A stretch of 64,000 nt of DNA, from assembly GCA_009823505.1 (NCBI GenBank), contig VZQC01006589.1, positions 8,619,480 through 8,683,479 of the forward strand. Reading direction: 5' to 3'. The DNA is from Rhizomys pruinosus (Eukaryota; Chordata; Mammalia; Rodentia; Spalacidae). The notes below the pieces were generated by a model, which was not told the origin of the DNA, did no database searches, and saw nothing but the letters and a program-made list of their open reading frames with translations. The translations under genes and the position numbers were made by a program. Below, piece after piece: positions 44,821-55,400 of the stretch (positions are counted from its first letter, which is position 1; each line of letters opens with the position of its first letter).

Positions 44821-45904
44821 CATTTATTGCATGGCAGTCTAACATTCGGCATCTCCATTTATTGCATGGCAGTGTAACATTCAGCATCTCCATTTATTGC
44901 ATGGAAGTCTAACATTCAGCACCTCCATTTATTGCATGGAAGCCTAGCATCCAGTGTCTCCATTTATTGCATAGAAGTCTAACATTCAGAGTCTCCATTT
45001 ATTGCATGGAAGTCTAACATTCAGCATCTCCATTTATTGCATGGAAGTCCAATATTCAGCATCTCCATTTATTGCATGGAAGTCTAACATTCAGCATCTC
45101 CATTTATTGCATGGAAGTCCAATATTCAGCATCTCCATTTATTGCATGGAAGTCTAACATTCAGCATCTCCATTTATTGCATGGAAGTCTAACATTCAGC
45201 ATCTCCATTTATTACATGGAAGGCTAACATTCACCATCCCCATTTACTGCACGGAAGTCTAACATTCAGCCTCTCCATTTATTGCATGGAAGTCTAATAT
45301 TCAGCATCCCCATTTATTGCATGGGAGTCTAACATTCAGCATCTCTATTTATTGCATGGAAGTCTAACATTCAGCATTTCCATTTATTGCATGGAAGTTT
45401 AACATTCAGTGTCTCCATTTATTGCATGGAAGTCTAATATTCACCATCCCCATTTACTGCATGGAAGTCTAACATTCAGTCTCTCCATTTATTGCATGGA
45501 AGTCTAACATTTAGCACCTCCATTTATTGCATGGAAGCCTGACATTCAGTGTCTCCATTTATTGCATGGAAGTTTAACATTCAGTGTCTCCATTTATTGC
45601 ATGGAAGTCTAACATTCAGCGTCTCCATTTATTGCACAGAAGTCTAACATTCAGAGTCTCCATTTATTATTGCATGGAAGTCTAATATTCAGCATCCCCA
45701 TTTATTGCATGGAAGTCTAACATTCAGCATCTCTATTGCATGGAAGTCTAATATTCAGCATCTCCATTTATTGCATGGAAGTCTAACATTCACCATCCCC
45801 ATTTATTGCATGGAAGTCTAACATTCAACATCTCCATTTATTGCATGGAAGTCTAACATTCAGCATCCCTATTTATTGCATGGAAGTCTAACATTCAGCA
45901 TCTC
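44821..45904 (+). repeat. 35-bp minisatellite, 31 copies
   Basis: Thirty-one head-to-tail units, consensus starting 'catttattgcatggaagtct' and ending 'aacattcagcatctc'. Twenty-nine are exactly 35 bp; the unit at 45661 is 38 bp and that at 45734 is 31 bp. Variants form higher-order patterns: a 70-bp dimer with 'gtccaatatt' is repeated at 45031 and 45101, and 'caccatccccatttactgc' at 45221 and 45441. No spacer sequence, so it is not CRISPR-like. Confidence 0.98.
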
Positions 45905-46443
45905 CTTTTTGCTTCTTCCAAAGAAATTAAGAGTCCATATTAGAATATTTTGCTACTAGTCTCTTTCTCTTGACTTTCTTTCCTCCAAGTTCACTCTCCT
46001 GGCTGTACAATCTATGCTGACAGCTGTTTTTCTCTTACTGCTTCAAAAACTTTACTCTGTGACTCCTGTTCTCACTGAAAGAGCTGCTCTCTGTCATTTG
46101 CCCTTTTCTGGTTATTTCTAAGATTTTTTTTTCAAAAAGAGCCATGGAAAAATACAGTTTTGCTCAGACATCTTCACATCTGAGTGTCTTTATTTATCCC
46201 GATAAGATGCATATGCTTTGTGCATCTGAGGATGAATTAATTCTTTCAGCATTTCTGGGAATTTCTCAGCCATTATCACCTTGGTTATGGTGTCTGACCC
46301 ATTTTCTCTTTGGAACTTGATCATGCTGGACCTTTCACAGAGTAGCATCACAGCTTCTCTGCCTTCACTGCTCTGTTTGTCTCTGGGTACTCTTTTCATA
46401 CTGATTTGCCCATTCATGAACTGCCATCTAAGTTACATCCAAT
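45905..46443. other. Unassigned, possibly old LINE
   Basis: Contains 'gcatttctgggaatttctca' and 'gccattatcaccttggttat', suggestive of an old LINE in antisense, but not firm. A 75-aa minus-strand frame (46417-46190) is part of it. Confidence 0.3.
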
Positions 46444-47574
46444 CTACCATTTCTTTTTTTTAAATTTATTTATTTATATATATATTTAAATCAAATCTAG
46501 ACCTGTGCCCCCCCATCCTCCCACACCACCAGAGCTCATGCATTCTGCCAAACATGCTTTTCATCTCTTTCTCAATCTGTCTCAATATTCTCCATGTGGA
46601 AGTTGACTGTTTTGAGCGAGAAGTTCACTGTTTCGGTCAGTTCTTTGATTCAGTCTTTCTGTTGTTGTTGTTTCCAATATGCATCCACTCCCAATGCTTT
46701 GGAAAAAGCTCAAGGGGCCAGCACGCAGAAATACTTATAACTAGGTAATTGGCACTAGCATCCACAAATGAGGGATACCATTCGTCGTTTGGTTTTCTGG
46801 GACTGTGTTTACTTCACTAGCATGATGTCCTTAGCTTCATCCATTTTCCTGCAAAGCTCCATGATGTATCTTTCTTTAACTGCTGCATAGAACTCAATTG
46901 TGTAGATGTACCACATTTTCTCTATCCTCATCAGTGAGGGGCATTTGGTTGGTTCAGCTCCTTGCTATTGTCGTGAAGAGAGCTGAAATAAACATGGCCG
47001 TGCATGTATCTCTGTGGTGGGGTGAGTCTTGAGGGTACATGCCTAGAGTGGTATGGCTGGGTTGGTGGCAAGTTCATTCCAAGTCTTCCAGGGTTCTCCA
47101 CACTGCTTTCCATGTGGTGCAGAGTGAGTTTACATTCCACCAGCAGTGGATGAGTATCCCTTTCCCACAACCTCTCCAGCACTGGTATCATTTGTTTTCT
47201 TGATCCTAGCCAGTTCTTATTGGAGTAAGATTATATCTAAAGTGGTTTTGATTTGCATTTCCTTAATGATTAGTGATGTTGAACACTTCTTAAGGTGTTT
47301 CTCAGACATCTCTAATTCCTCACTTGTGAGCTCTTTGCTCCATCTATTGGTGGGTCATTTTTTCTTTCTTCTTTGTTTTTTGAGTAGTTTATATATTCTA
47401 TGTGTTAATCCATTCTGTTGGATGTGAGCTTATGATTTTTTCTCCCATTCTGTGGGATTTTCTTCACTTCCTTGATTGTTTTTTTGTGTACAGAAGCTTT
47501 GTTGTTTAATGAGGTCCATTTGTTCAATTGTCACTTAATTCTTGTGCAGCTGCTGTTTGAAACTACCATTTCTT
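46444..47574 (-). mobile_element. 5'-truncated LINE-1 with 12-bp duplication
   Basis: Element 46456-47562 lies between copies of 'ctaccatttctt' (46444-46455, 47563-47574). The minus strand gives tail, short 3' UTR ('agagctcatgcattctgcca'), then ORF2 C-terminus ending at 'cttgtgcagctgctgtttga'. Frames are broken. Complete example of a truncated insertion. Confidence 0.93.
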
Positions 47575-47584
47575 CCATCATTCA

Positions 47585-47850
47585 ATTCTTTTTTTTTTAA
47601 TTTTTTATTTTTAATATAGTTTTATTGATGTTTTGTATATTTTCATACACCATTTTTCAGTTCAATTTACACATATTTCCCTTTCCCTTCCCCCTACCTC
47701 ACCCCAGTTCATGATTCTTCCATACATGTCCTGTATCTTTCTCTCAGTTTTTTAAAGTTTTTCTCTGCAGAGGTTTATTGCTTTGGGGCAGAATTTAACT
47801 GTATCGATCCATTCTTTGACCCAGTCCTTATGTTGTTGTTGTTCCCTCCA
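47585..47850 (-). mobile_element. LINE-1 3' end fragment
   Basis: T-rich start, 'atagttttattgatgttttg', 'ccctttcccttccccctacc' and 'cttatgttgttgttgttccc' fit a second, separate L1 3' end on the minus strand. Confidence 0.6.
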
Positions 47851-47914
47851 TTTTTTTTTTGTATTTTATATCTATGTATGCCTAGCCTTAGATACCTGTA
47901 CATGCATTTAAATA

Positions 47915-48062
47915 TAATTTTTTTGTATTTTTGAGATGGGGGTCTCCCTGTAAGCCCAGCTGCCTGGAGTCAGTCTGTAGACCAGGCTGGGCCTTGATTC
48001 ACAGAGATCCACCGCTCGGCCTCCCAAGTCGGGATTAAAGGCATGAACCCCACATGTCTGGC
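47915..48062 (-). mobile_element. B1 SINE, antisense, several small deletions
   Basis: 'gtatttttgagatgggggtc' to 'cacatgtctggctt'. The core is intact but single-base losses are frequent, more than in neighbouring B1 copies. Confidence 0.88.
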
Positions 48063-48074
48063 TTAAATTTAAGT

Positions 48075-48240
48075 TTTTATTAAAGTCTTTTATGTATTTT
48101 GTGTGTATGTATGTTGTGATATGATGTATGTCAGGTGTGGGGCCAGGCACGTGTTTGGAGGTCAGAGGACAACTCTGTGAGTCTGTGCTCCCCTTCCACC
48201 TTTATGCTGATTTGCAGGGATCAGTCTCAGGTCAGCAGGT
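48075..48240 (-). mobile_element. B3/B2-type SINE fragment, antisense
   Basis: 'gtgtttggaggtcagaggac', 'aactctgtgagtctgtgctc' and 'gggatcagtctcaggtcagc' fit B3 in antisense. The head is missing. Confidence 0.6.
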
Positions 48241-48287
48241 TTACATGGCAGTTCTAACTTTGAGATACTTCACAGGGTATGACTATC

Positions 48288-48452
48288 ATTTTTTTTTTTT
48301 TTTTTGGTCTTTTGAGACAGGGTCTCCCTGTAGCCCCAGCTGTCCTGGAACTCCTTCTGTAGACCAGGCTGGCCTTTGAACTACACAAAGATTCACCTGC
48401 CTCTCCCTCTCCCAAGTGCTAGGATTAAAGGAGTGCCACCACGCCTGGCTAT
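48288..48452 (-). mobile_element. B1 SINE, antisense
   Basis: T tract, 'gagacagggtctccctgtag', to 'gagtgccaccacgcctggct'. Flanks share only 'atc'-rich short matches. Confidence 0.92.
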
Positions 48453-48799
48453 CTTTTAGAAAAAGTAGTTAATTGATTTTTGAGTATCTTCTGTTTCTTT
48501 GTCACCGCTCCATCTCTTCTAATTCTTTATTAAATCTATATATCTCATTCTGTGTGTGATAATCTCAGTATCTATAATTCTTCCATGACTGAGTATCTTA
48601 TTATGTGTCATTTTTGCTGACTGACACTCATGATATTTTGTTTTGGATGCATTCAGTGATAGTCACATGCTGTGTGACAGTTTCTGTAATATTATAATGA
48701 TATTGAAACCTCATATTGCCTAGTGACATTGCCATAGTGGGTGAGATGTCCTAGCACATGTATTACTCATGCATTCAGATGATAACACTTAGGCAGAAG
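48453..48799. other. Unassigned, possible ancient repeat
   Basis: 'cattgccatagtgggtgaga' with 'attgcctagtgacattgc' may be an ancient DNA-type repeat in antisense; a similar sense phrase occurs near 49570. Not firm. Confidence 0.25.
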
Positions 48800-49104
48800 A
48801 CTTTAATGAAGGCTGAGCTCTCTTCCAGGGTATATTTTCAGATGTAGAGAGGGGAGAAATAGCTGTATGAGGGTGGTCCAGATTCCACACCTTGGTTCTA
48901 GTAATGGGAAGACCTGTAGTAATGATAACCATAGTATTTTATTTATTTTTATTTTATATGTATGAGTGTTTAGCCTGCATGTATGTAAGTTTACCAGGTG
49001 CATCAGGTGCATGAAATACACATGAAGGCCAGAAAAGGGTGTCAGATTCTCTGGAATTGGAGTTATGGATGGTTGTTAGCTGCCATGTTGGTCCTGGAAC
49101 CAAA
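48800..49104 (+). repeat. Left arm of inverted duplication
   Basis: Reverse-complement partner of 49927-50222. Matching blocks include 'tcttccagggtatattttca', 'gatgtagagaggggagaaat', 'ccacaccttggttctagtaa' and 'agttatggatggttgttagc'. Similarity is roughly 80-85 percent by eye and covers B2 sequence plus about 135 bp of non-B2 flank. Confidence 0.88.
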
Positions 49105-49164
49105 CCTGGATTCTCTGCAAAGAGCAGCCAGTGCATTTAACCATTGAGCTATCTCTCAAGCCCC
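48936..49164 (-). mobile_element. B2 SINE, antisense, older
   Basis: A-tail complement 'tattttatttatttttattt' to 'tatctctcaagcccc'. The inner part belongs to the inverted duplication. The B box complement is degraded. Confidence 0.85.
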
Positions 49165-49169
49165 AACAA

Positions 49170-49330
49170 TAATATTTTTTTTTTTGGTCTTTTTGATACA
49201 GGGTCTCCCTGTAGCCCCAGCTGTCCTGGAACTCACTCTGTAGACCAGGCTGGCCTTGAACTCACAAAGATCCGCCTGCCTCTGCCTCCCAAGTGCTAGG
49301 ATTAAAGGTATGCGCCACCATGCCCGGCAA
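49170..49330 (-). mobile_element. B1 SINE, antisense
   Basis: T tract, then complete B1 to 'gccaccatgcccggc'. Close to consensus of the window's young B1 group. Confidence 0.93.
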
Positions 49331-49926
49331 TAAACTTACTTAGTCTATAATCGTAGCCACCACTAAAAAGTAAAGGCATAGTTTATTATATCCATATATC
49401 CTGAAATAAATCCCAGGCTTGACATTTGAAGTGTTGTGTTCTGGAGTTAAAGGTACTCCAGCAGCTGACAAAACAAAGGCATATCCTTTAGGGAAGACTG
49501 TGATCCAGACTCATAACATTCTAGAGGTGAATGTTTAAGGAAAATGAGCTCACAACCAAATACAGTCACAGCTCATTTAATGATGTGGCATGTTCTGAGA
49601 AGTACATTAGACACTTTCATGTTGTGAGAACATGAGACTGTCTTTCCTAAAGTCTAGATGCTGAAAGTCATTTGTCAAGTCCTTGTGATGTAATGAAGAC
49701 AAGTAGTAAACTCTGGAGGCTGCTTCCAGCATAACAAAGCTCACCATTTGACAGCAAGCTTCTTAATCACTAGGAATACACTTTAAAACAATAATAAAAA
49801 GTATAGTATGGAAGATCCATAAATTGGTAGCATCAATTCATTATCATTATCAAGCTTTAAGAACTGCATACTTTGGATACTTTTATACAACTGGTGGTAC
49901 AGTGGATATGTCTAGAGTCTTTACTC
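49331..49926. other. Unique or ancient sequence (spacer of the inverted duplication)
   Basis: 'cagctcatttaatgatgtgg' with 'gttctgagaagtacattaga' may be an ancient repeat. Otherwise nothing recognised. Confidence 0.35.
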
Positions 49927-50222
49927 TTTGGTTCCAGCAATGACATGGCAGCTAACAACCATCCATAACTCTAATATCAAGGAATCTGACAGCCTCTCCT
50001 GGCCTTTGTGAGCATTTAATGTTCCTGGTAAATTTACATAGATGCAGGCAAAACATCCATACACGTAAAATAAAAATAAATAAAATATTATGGTTATTAT
50101 TACAGGTCCTCCCATTACCAAAACCAAGATGTGGCATCTGGACCATCCTCGTACAAACATTTCTCCCTTCTCTACATCTGAGAGTATACCCTGGAAGAGG
50201 ACTCAGGCTTCAATCAAGACTC
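49927..50222 (-). repeat. Right arm of inverted duplication
   Basis: Reverse complement of 48800-49104. On the plus strand it reads a partial B2 without head (49927-50085) followed by 'aggtcctcccattaccaaaa', 'ccaagatgtggcatctggac' and 'gtataccctggaagaggact'. Both arms join B2 tail and the same flank at the same point. Confidence 0.88.
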
Positions 50223-52434
50223 CCACCCAGCTCATGCCCAAGTTTGTCTTCTGTTCCCTATATCTCACTAGAATCAGGGATTAGATCCCCAAGATCAGAG
50301 ATAATATACAGAAAAGCTTAGTCACAACATTTGGGTTTTGTCCTTTCTTTTTTGTTTTTTATAATCTATTTCTGCTTTTTAAAAAAAAATTCCTGCAAGC
50401 TAACTCACAAGTTTTTAAAGAACTTCTTTAAAAAAATCTGGTATTGTGTCATGCATGTATTATTGACTAAGATAAGATTTCTCCTGCTATTTTATCAGAC
50501 CATATGGAAACATGAGACCTTTTGCTATTCTATAAATCTCTGCTGTACTTGTAGCTATGAGCATGATCAGGCACATCCAGTTTGGACAACTAGGGTGTAA
50601 TGTAGCTAGAGAACTCTGGGTGACTGTCTAGAAAATGTCTAAGTTATTGCAAGCAAAGGATGAGAAACTGGGGTTTCACCTTTTGATGACTGCTTCCAAA
50701 GATGCTGATTCTGGCACATTGTGCATTTCCTCAGGCAGAGAACCACTAGAATTTGCTCTTAGTATATAGAGGAGAACTGAGAAAGTATGTTAAGGATAGC
50801 AGTAGGCAGTATCTGCCATAGGACATCAGGTGCCTCAAAGATTGATGCAGGCCTTCATCTCAGAAAACTTGGTTTTGAGTTTCCTGCACTCAATGGTTAA
50901 TGGACAAATAGAAGAAAAGTGTAAATTGAGCAGAGTATTCTCCAATATCACTAAAGCTCTGGAAACATGGCTGAGGGGATTATGGTATAAACTTTTCATC
51001 CTGTATTTCTAGGGAAATGGATAAATGTGCAGAAGACATAGAATTTTGTTTCACAAGAATAGTGTAAAAATAGGAGGACAGCCTTGGGCCTCCTGGGCTG
51101 ACTCATGGACTTTGTAGACAAGAGTTGTTAGTAGTAATTGGCTTCAGCCAGTTACACTCTTTGCTTATAATTGTATATGCTATTACATTACCCTTTAAAT
51201 GTCAGACAGAGCCTACTGGAAAACATGTGGATGTGACTATGAGAGATTGTAAGGAGAATGCTTTCATCTTCCCCAAGATATAACTAGGTATAAATTTAGG
51301 CTTCATTGTATCAGTTGCTGAGGACCTCCTTTAAGAGAATCCCTCTGTCCCAATCATAAACTTCTACCAACGAATAAAAAAATCAAAAAGACATTTACAA
51401 TAATTGTCTTTTATTTTCAATATCATCATTTGATTGGAGCCCTGTGGGCTAAATTGGGGGTCAGATCAAGGCGTTTGCCATTCAAAAGTGTTCATCTGGT
51501 GAATAAAAGTTGTGTGATGCCACAGAAATTAGGGTTTTTAACTCCCAAGTGTTGTTCAATTTACCCATTCTCAACCAGGAAAGTAGCCATCTGCAGAGGG
51601 GTTAAGAGTGGGGGGGGGGGAAGAAGGTTGAAATGACAACCACAGCTCGTTTGCTGCTAATTAGTGATTTATCAAAATTTGGGCATAAATTACCACATGT
51701 TTAATGATACGAGTTTCCATGCATCCAAGACTCTGAACTACAAAGGTGTCTCTTGATTATTTCATAAATGGCAGGATGCAGTGTATGTATCTTCTTTTCT
51801 TTTCTTTCCTTGTTTTCCACTAACATTCATTCTTAGAGCTTGTCCCATATGAGCACAGAAAGCCTGAGTCCTTTGGCTATGTGCTATTGTATTCTACATG
51901 CTCTCCAGAAAAGCTACCGATTTCTTATTTACAGGCATTTAAGATGACTTCACTCTTGCTTGTTTATAATACAGTCATTAATTTTAAACATACTGTTTCC
52001 CCCTTGGGGAGATGAATATCAATGATCTTTCCTAGAATCAGAATGATTTTGCAGAACTGAAAGATATGTCTTCACCTTCCATAGAACACAATGCATTATC
52101 AGGGTTGCTAATCTTCTCCATTTTAGTAAGAGAAAAATGGAAAAGACGATTTAATATGTGTTTCTTTTAATGATACTGAGCAAATATCCAGATTCTACAA
52201 GCCATGAGCTGTGACTTCTTTCCCTTAGTCTGTGACTAAAGGAGTAGCCTGCATTTTTTATTCCAGTATTTGTTAGAATTGTGCCTTGAAAAAAGGGAAG
52301 CTGATGTTTTAGGTGAAAGATATCCAGGGTGGACACAGTTTGAAAGTTCAGCTCATAGAGTCTGTGGCTGTAAGGGCAACTATGATGAGTAAAATTGTAC
52401 TAATGCCATCATGTGAATGTCGACAGAGCAACCA
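50223..52434. other. Unique sequence, 2.2 kb
   Basis: The longest repeat-poor stretch. A MER5-like scrap may lie at 50690-50770 ('gatgctgattctggcacatt'). A G10 tract is at 51610-51619. 51640-51760 ('ttgctgctaattagtgattt', 'gggcataaattaccacatgt') resembles the texture of conserved non-coding DNA. No exon was recognised. Confidence 0.4.
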
Positions 52435-52657
52435 CTGCTAGAGTAATACTCAGCTGTAAAGAAAAATTAAATCTTCAGAATGGTCAGTATTCTATTAAGT
52501 GAAGTGACTAAACTCAGAAAGATAAAACACAGAGTGGCAGGGAGGGAAAAGGTCATTTGTGACATGAAAGCAGAAAGGAGGTCACCGAGGTGAGAGGACA
52601 AGGGACAACGGTGGGGAGAAGAGTGAGGAAGAGAAATGAGAAAAGAAAATTTTGTTT
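52435..52657 (+). mobile_element. LINE-1 ORF2 end/3' UTR, sense
   Basis: 'atactcagctgtaaagaaaa' and 'gactaaactcagaaagataa' are the sense ORF2-terminal phrases of rodent L1, followed by an AG-rich 3' UTR. Confidence 0.6.
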
Positions 52658-52911
52658 GAAAAATGGAAAGAGGGGCTGGAGAGATGGCCTAGCGGTTGAG
52701 AGCGCCGATTGCTCTTGCAGAGGACCCGGGTTCGATCCCCAGCACCCACATGGCGGCTAAGAACGGTCTGTAACTCCAGTTCCAGGGGAATCCGCCGCCC
52801 TCTTCTGACCTCCGTGGAATTGCACGATATGGGTGCACAGACCTACATGCAGACAGTATGCTCATACACATAAAATATAAATAAAATTTAAAAAAAAGAA
52901 AAATGGAAAGA
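52658..52911 (+). mobile_element. Young B2 SINE with 14-bp duplication
   Basis: Element 52672-52897 (226 bp) between copies of 'gaaaaatggaaaga' (52658-52671, 52898-52911). A box 'tggcctagcgg' and B box 'ggttcgatccc' intact. It shares the young 'gcctagcgg' head with 6216 and 10952. Confidence 0.95.
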
Positions 52912-52947
52912 AAAAGAAAACTCAATGCCTTATATGCAAATAATACA

Positions 52948-52948
52948 G

Positions 52949-52992
<44 letters not shown>
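52948..52992 (+). repeat. (GT)n microsatellite
   Basis: About 20 uninterrupted GT units after the B2 insertion. Confidence 0.95.
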
Positions 52993-53129
52993 GTATGGAG
53001 TTAGAAACATGTATAGGGAAAATTGACCAAAGGAATTAATAGATAGGACTACATGATACTTATTTTGTGCTTCCATGTATTTTTCAAACTGTTGTCAGTT
53101 ATTAACTGATAACTTAAAGAAGGAAATGT

Positions 53130-53282
53130 AATATATTTTAGACCTGGGTGTGGTGGTGCATGCCTTTAATCTTAGCACTCAGGAGGTAGAAGCAGGTGGA
53201 TCTCTCCATGGTGAGTTCCAGGCCAGCTGGGGATATGAGGAGACCTTGTATCAAAAAGACAAAAAAGTAATATATTTAAAAA
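53130..53282 (+). mobile_element. B1 SINE, sense, internally deleted
   Basis: 'gacctgggtgtggtggtgca' to 'caaaaagacaaaaaa'. About 25 bp around 'gaggccagcctggtctac' are missing. The flanks share 'taatatattt' (about 53130 and 53268). Confidence 0.88.
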
Positions 53283-53369
53283 TAAATTCTGCCTCAGTGG
53301 GCAATAACCACAAAATATACAAAATTAGAAGCATAGCACTAGGTTGGGCTCAGCAGATCTGTTTGTTAG

Positions 53370-53568
53370 GCTATCCAGCTACCTACCTATCCATGTACCA
53401 TCTATTTAGCTATCTATCATCTACCTTCCATCTATCATAAGTCTCCTGTCAATTAATATTTCTCTTTATTCTCTATCATTCTTTTATCATTTGTCCTATG
53501 TCTGCCCATCCATCTCTTTTTATCATCTATCAAGTGTCTATCTTATATCTCTCTATCACCTATTATCC

Positions 53569-53613
<45 letters not shown>

Positions 53614-53640
53614 TTATCTATCATCTATCTACATACCCAT
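53370..53640 (+). repeat. (TATC)n tetranucleotide region
   Basis: A degenerate TATC/CTAT field with a pure core of about 11 units at 53577-53618. Ser/Tyr/Ile-rich frames here are artefacts. Confidence 0.95.
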
Positions 53641-54610
53641 TTCTTTAATTTTCAATTTTTAGTGTGCAGTTTGATGGAAACATCATTGATGATCACTAGA
53701 TGAATATATTATATAACATTTCAATCAGGTTATACATATTTATTTCCCCAAACACTTATCTTTGTGTAAAAAAACTTTTAACATCCTTTCTTCTAGCTCT
53801 TTGAAATGTATAGTACCTACCATTTTCTATAATCACTCCACTATGCAATGCTACCCAGGACTTCTGGATCCTGTGTGACCATAGCTTAGTATACCCTGAA
53901 GGAGGCCCAATTTTTAGTTCTAGTTCTGCTGTTAATATGCTCTGAGACATTGGGATTATTGTTCATTTTTAGAGGGGTTCTACTTTCATAATTTATAAAA
54001 TGGGAAAATTGGAAGTTTCAAAAACATATTTTTCAGCTTTAAAATATTTATTATATACTGAGATGATATTTCCACAAATTGGAGCTGATTATCTATAGAT
54101 AGTAAATATGCTTTGAATGGCTGCACCCCTCAAATCAAGGGAACTCTGGGCATCAGTTGCTTCTTATGTAAATGCATTGTCTGAGAACTGTATTGATGTG
54201 CAATGCAAAGCAAAAGTCTTCACACAGAGTAATTATCTTTTCAAGGCTTATTGAGAGAGGTTACCTTGGTAACAAGAAATCAAACCTACCCACTTCATCT
54301 TAGGGGTCAGAACAAGGTTCTCCATGTAATCATCATTTCTGCTGTTCAGGTACAAAGTGTGAAGAAAGCTCAGTGAGCATTTTCAAATATTAGTAGCAAG
54401 TAGCTTTGTACTTATCAGTGCGGTGCTTCAAATTGCTGTCATCACTTTACAGGGGCAGGTTTACTCACAGCCAGGGCAGGACATTATCTGAGGGCATTGA
54501 CATCATTACTTCTTTAGTGCATTCCCATGTGCCTGGAGGAAGATGATAAGTACCATCTATTGAACACTTTCCATATGCTAGGCACAGTGATGCTGGTGTG
54601 TGGACTATCT
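53641..54610. other. Unique sequence, with a short L2-like tail
   Basis: Mostly unassigned. 'accatctattgaacactttc' and 'catatgctaggcacagtga' (54550-54590) resemble the L2 3' tail in antisense. Confidence 0.4.
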
Positions 54611-55000
54611 CTCTCGTTTCTTTTTTTTTTGAGACAGGGTCTCCCTGTAGCTCTGGCTGTCCTGGAACTCACTCTGTAGACCAGGCTGGCCTCGAACTCA
54701 CAGAGATCCGTGTGCCTCTGCCTCCCAAGTGCTAGGATTAAAGGCGTGCGCCACCACGCCCTGCATTTATTTATTTCTGTATGTGTATCAATGTACTGTC
54801 TGCATGCATTTGTGCACCCGTGTCGTGCAATGCCGCGGAGGTCAGAAGAGGGAGTGTCAGATCCCCTGGACTGGAGTTCTCCTGGTATTGGAGTTTCAGA
54901 CGGTTCTCGGCCGCCGCTGGGTTGCTGGGCATCGAACCCGAGTCCTCTGTATGAGCTGGTCGCTTTAACACTAGCCATCTCTCCAAGCCCCTCTCGTTCT
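54611..55000 (-). mobile_element. B1 and B2 joined as one apparent insertion
   Basis: Antisense B1 (about 54625-54764, ending 'ccaccacgccctgc') runs with no spacer into antisense B2 (54765-54990, starting 'atttatttatttctgtatg'). Only one near-duplication flanks the pair: 'ctctcgtttct' at 54611 and 'ctctcgttctt' at 54991. On the minus strand the order is B2 head, B2 tail, B1 head, B1 tail. Confidence 0.8.
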
Positions 55001-55004
55001 TACG

Positions 55005-55400
55005 CAACCCATGTTGTTTCAGTGTTATTCTTTTGGCTTGGAAACAAATACTTCAAACTTGGCAGCATAAGCTGCTTCATGATTCTGTGGGTTGGCAATG
55101 TGGGACAGGCACAGACAAAAAGTATGTTCTGGTTTCAGTTGGGATCGCTTGTGTGTCTGCAATTGGGAGCTAAATTAGTTAAGCTCCAGCTGGTCTAGAA
55201 TGGCCTCATCTGGAATAGGTCATCTTTGTTCAGTGTAGTCTCTCATTATCCATCCAGCCAGGTATGGGATTTGCATGACAATTATAGAGTATCCAAAGTT
55301 GTAAAAGATGGTTTCCCAATGTGCAAGAATTTTGTCTGCACCATGCTCACTAAGTCCCAAGGACAAAGGCCCACATGAGATCTACGGAGCAGAGGGGGTA
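55005..55400 (-). mobile_element. Ancient LTR (MaLR-like), antisense
   Basis: 'gctgcttcatgattctgtgg' then 'aatgtgggacaggcacag' and 'ggcctcatctggaataggtc' fit the order of old mammalian LTRs. Similar to 22716-23075. Confidence 0.4.

Noticed and set aside
44821..45904. CRISPR-like repeat array
   Set aside because: Units are contiguous with no spacers and the genome is mammalian; it is a minisatellite.
54710..55198. 162-aa frame over the B1-B2 pair
   Set aside because: SINE-derived; B1 and B2 antisense frames of this kind recur throughout the window.
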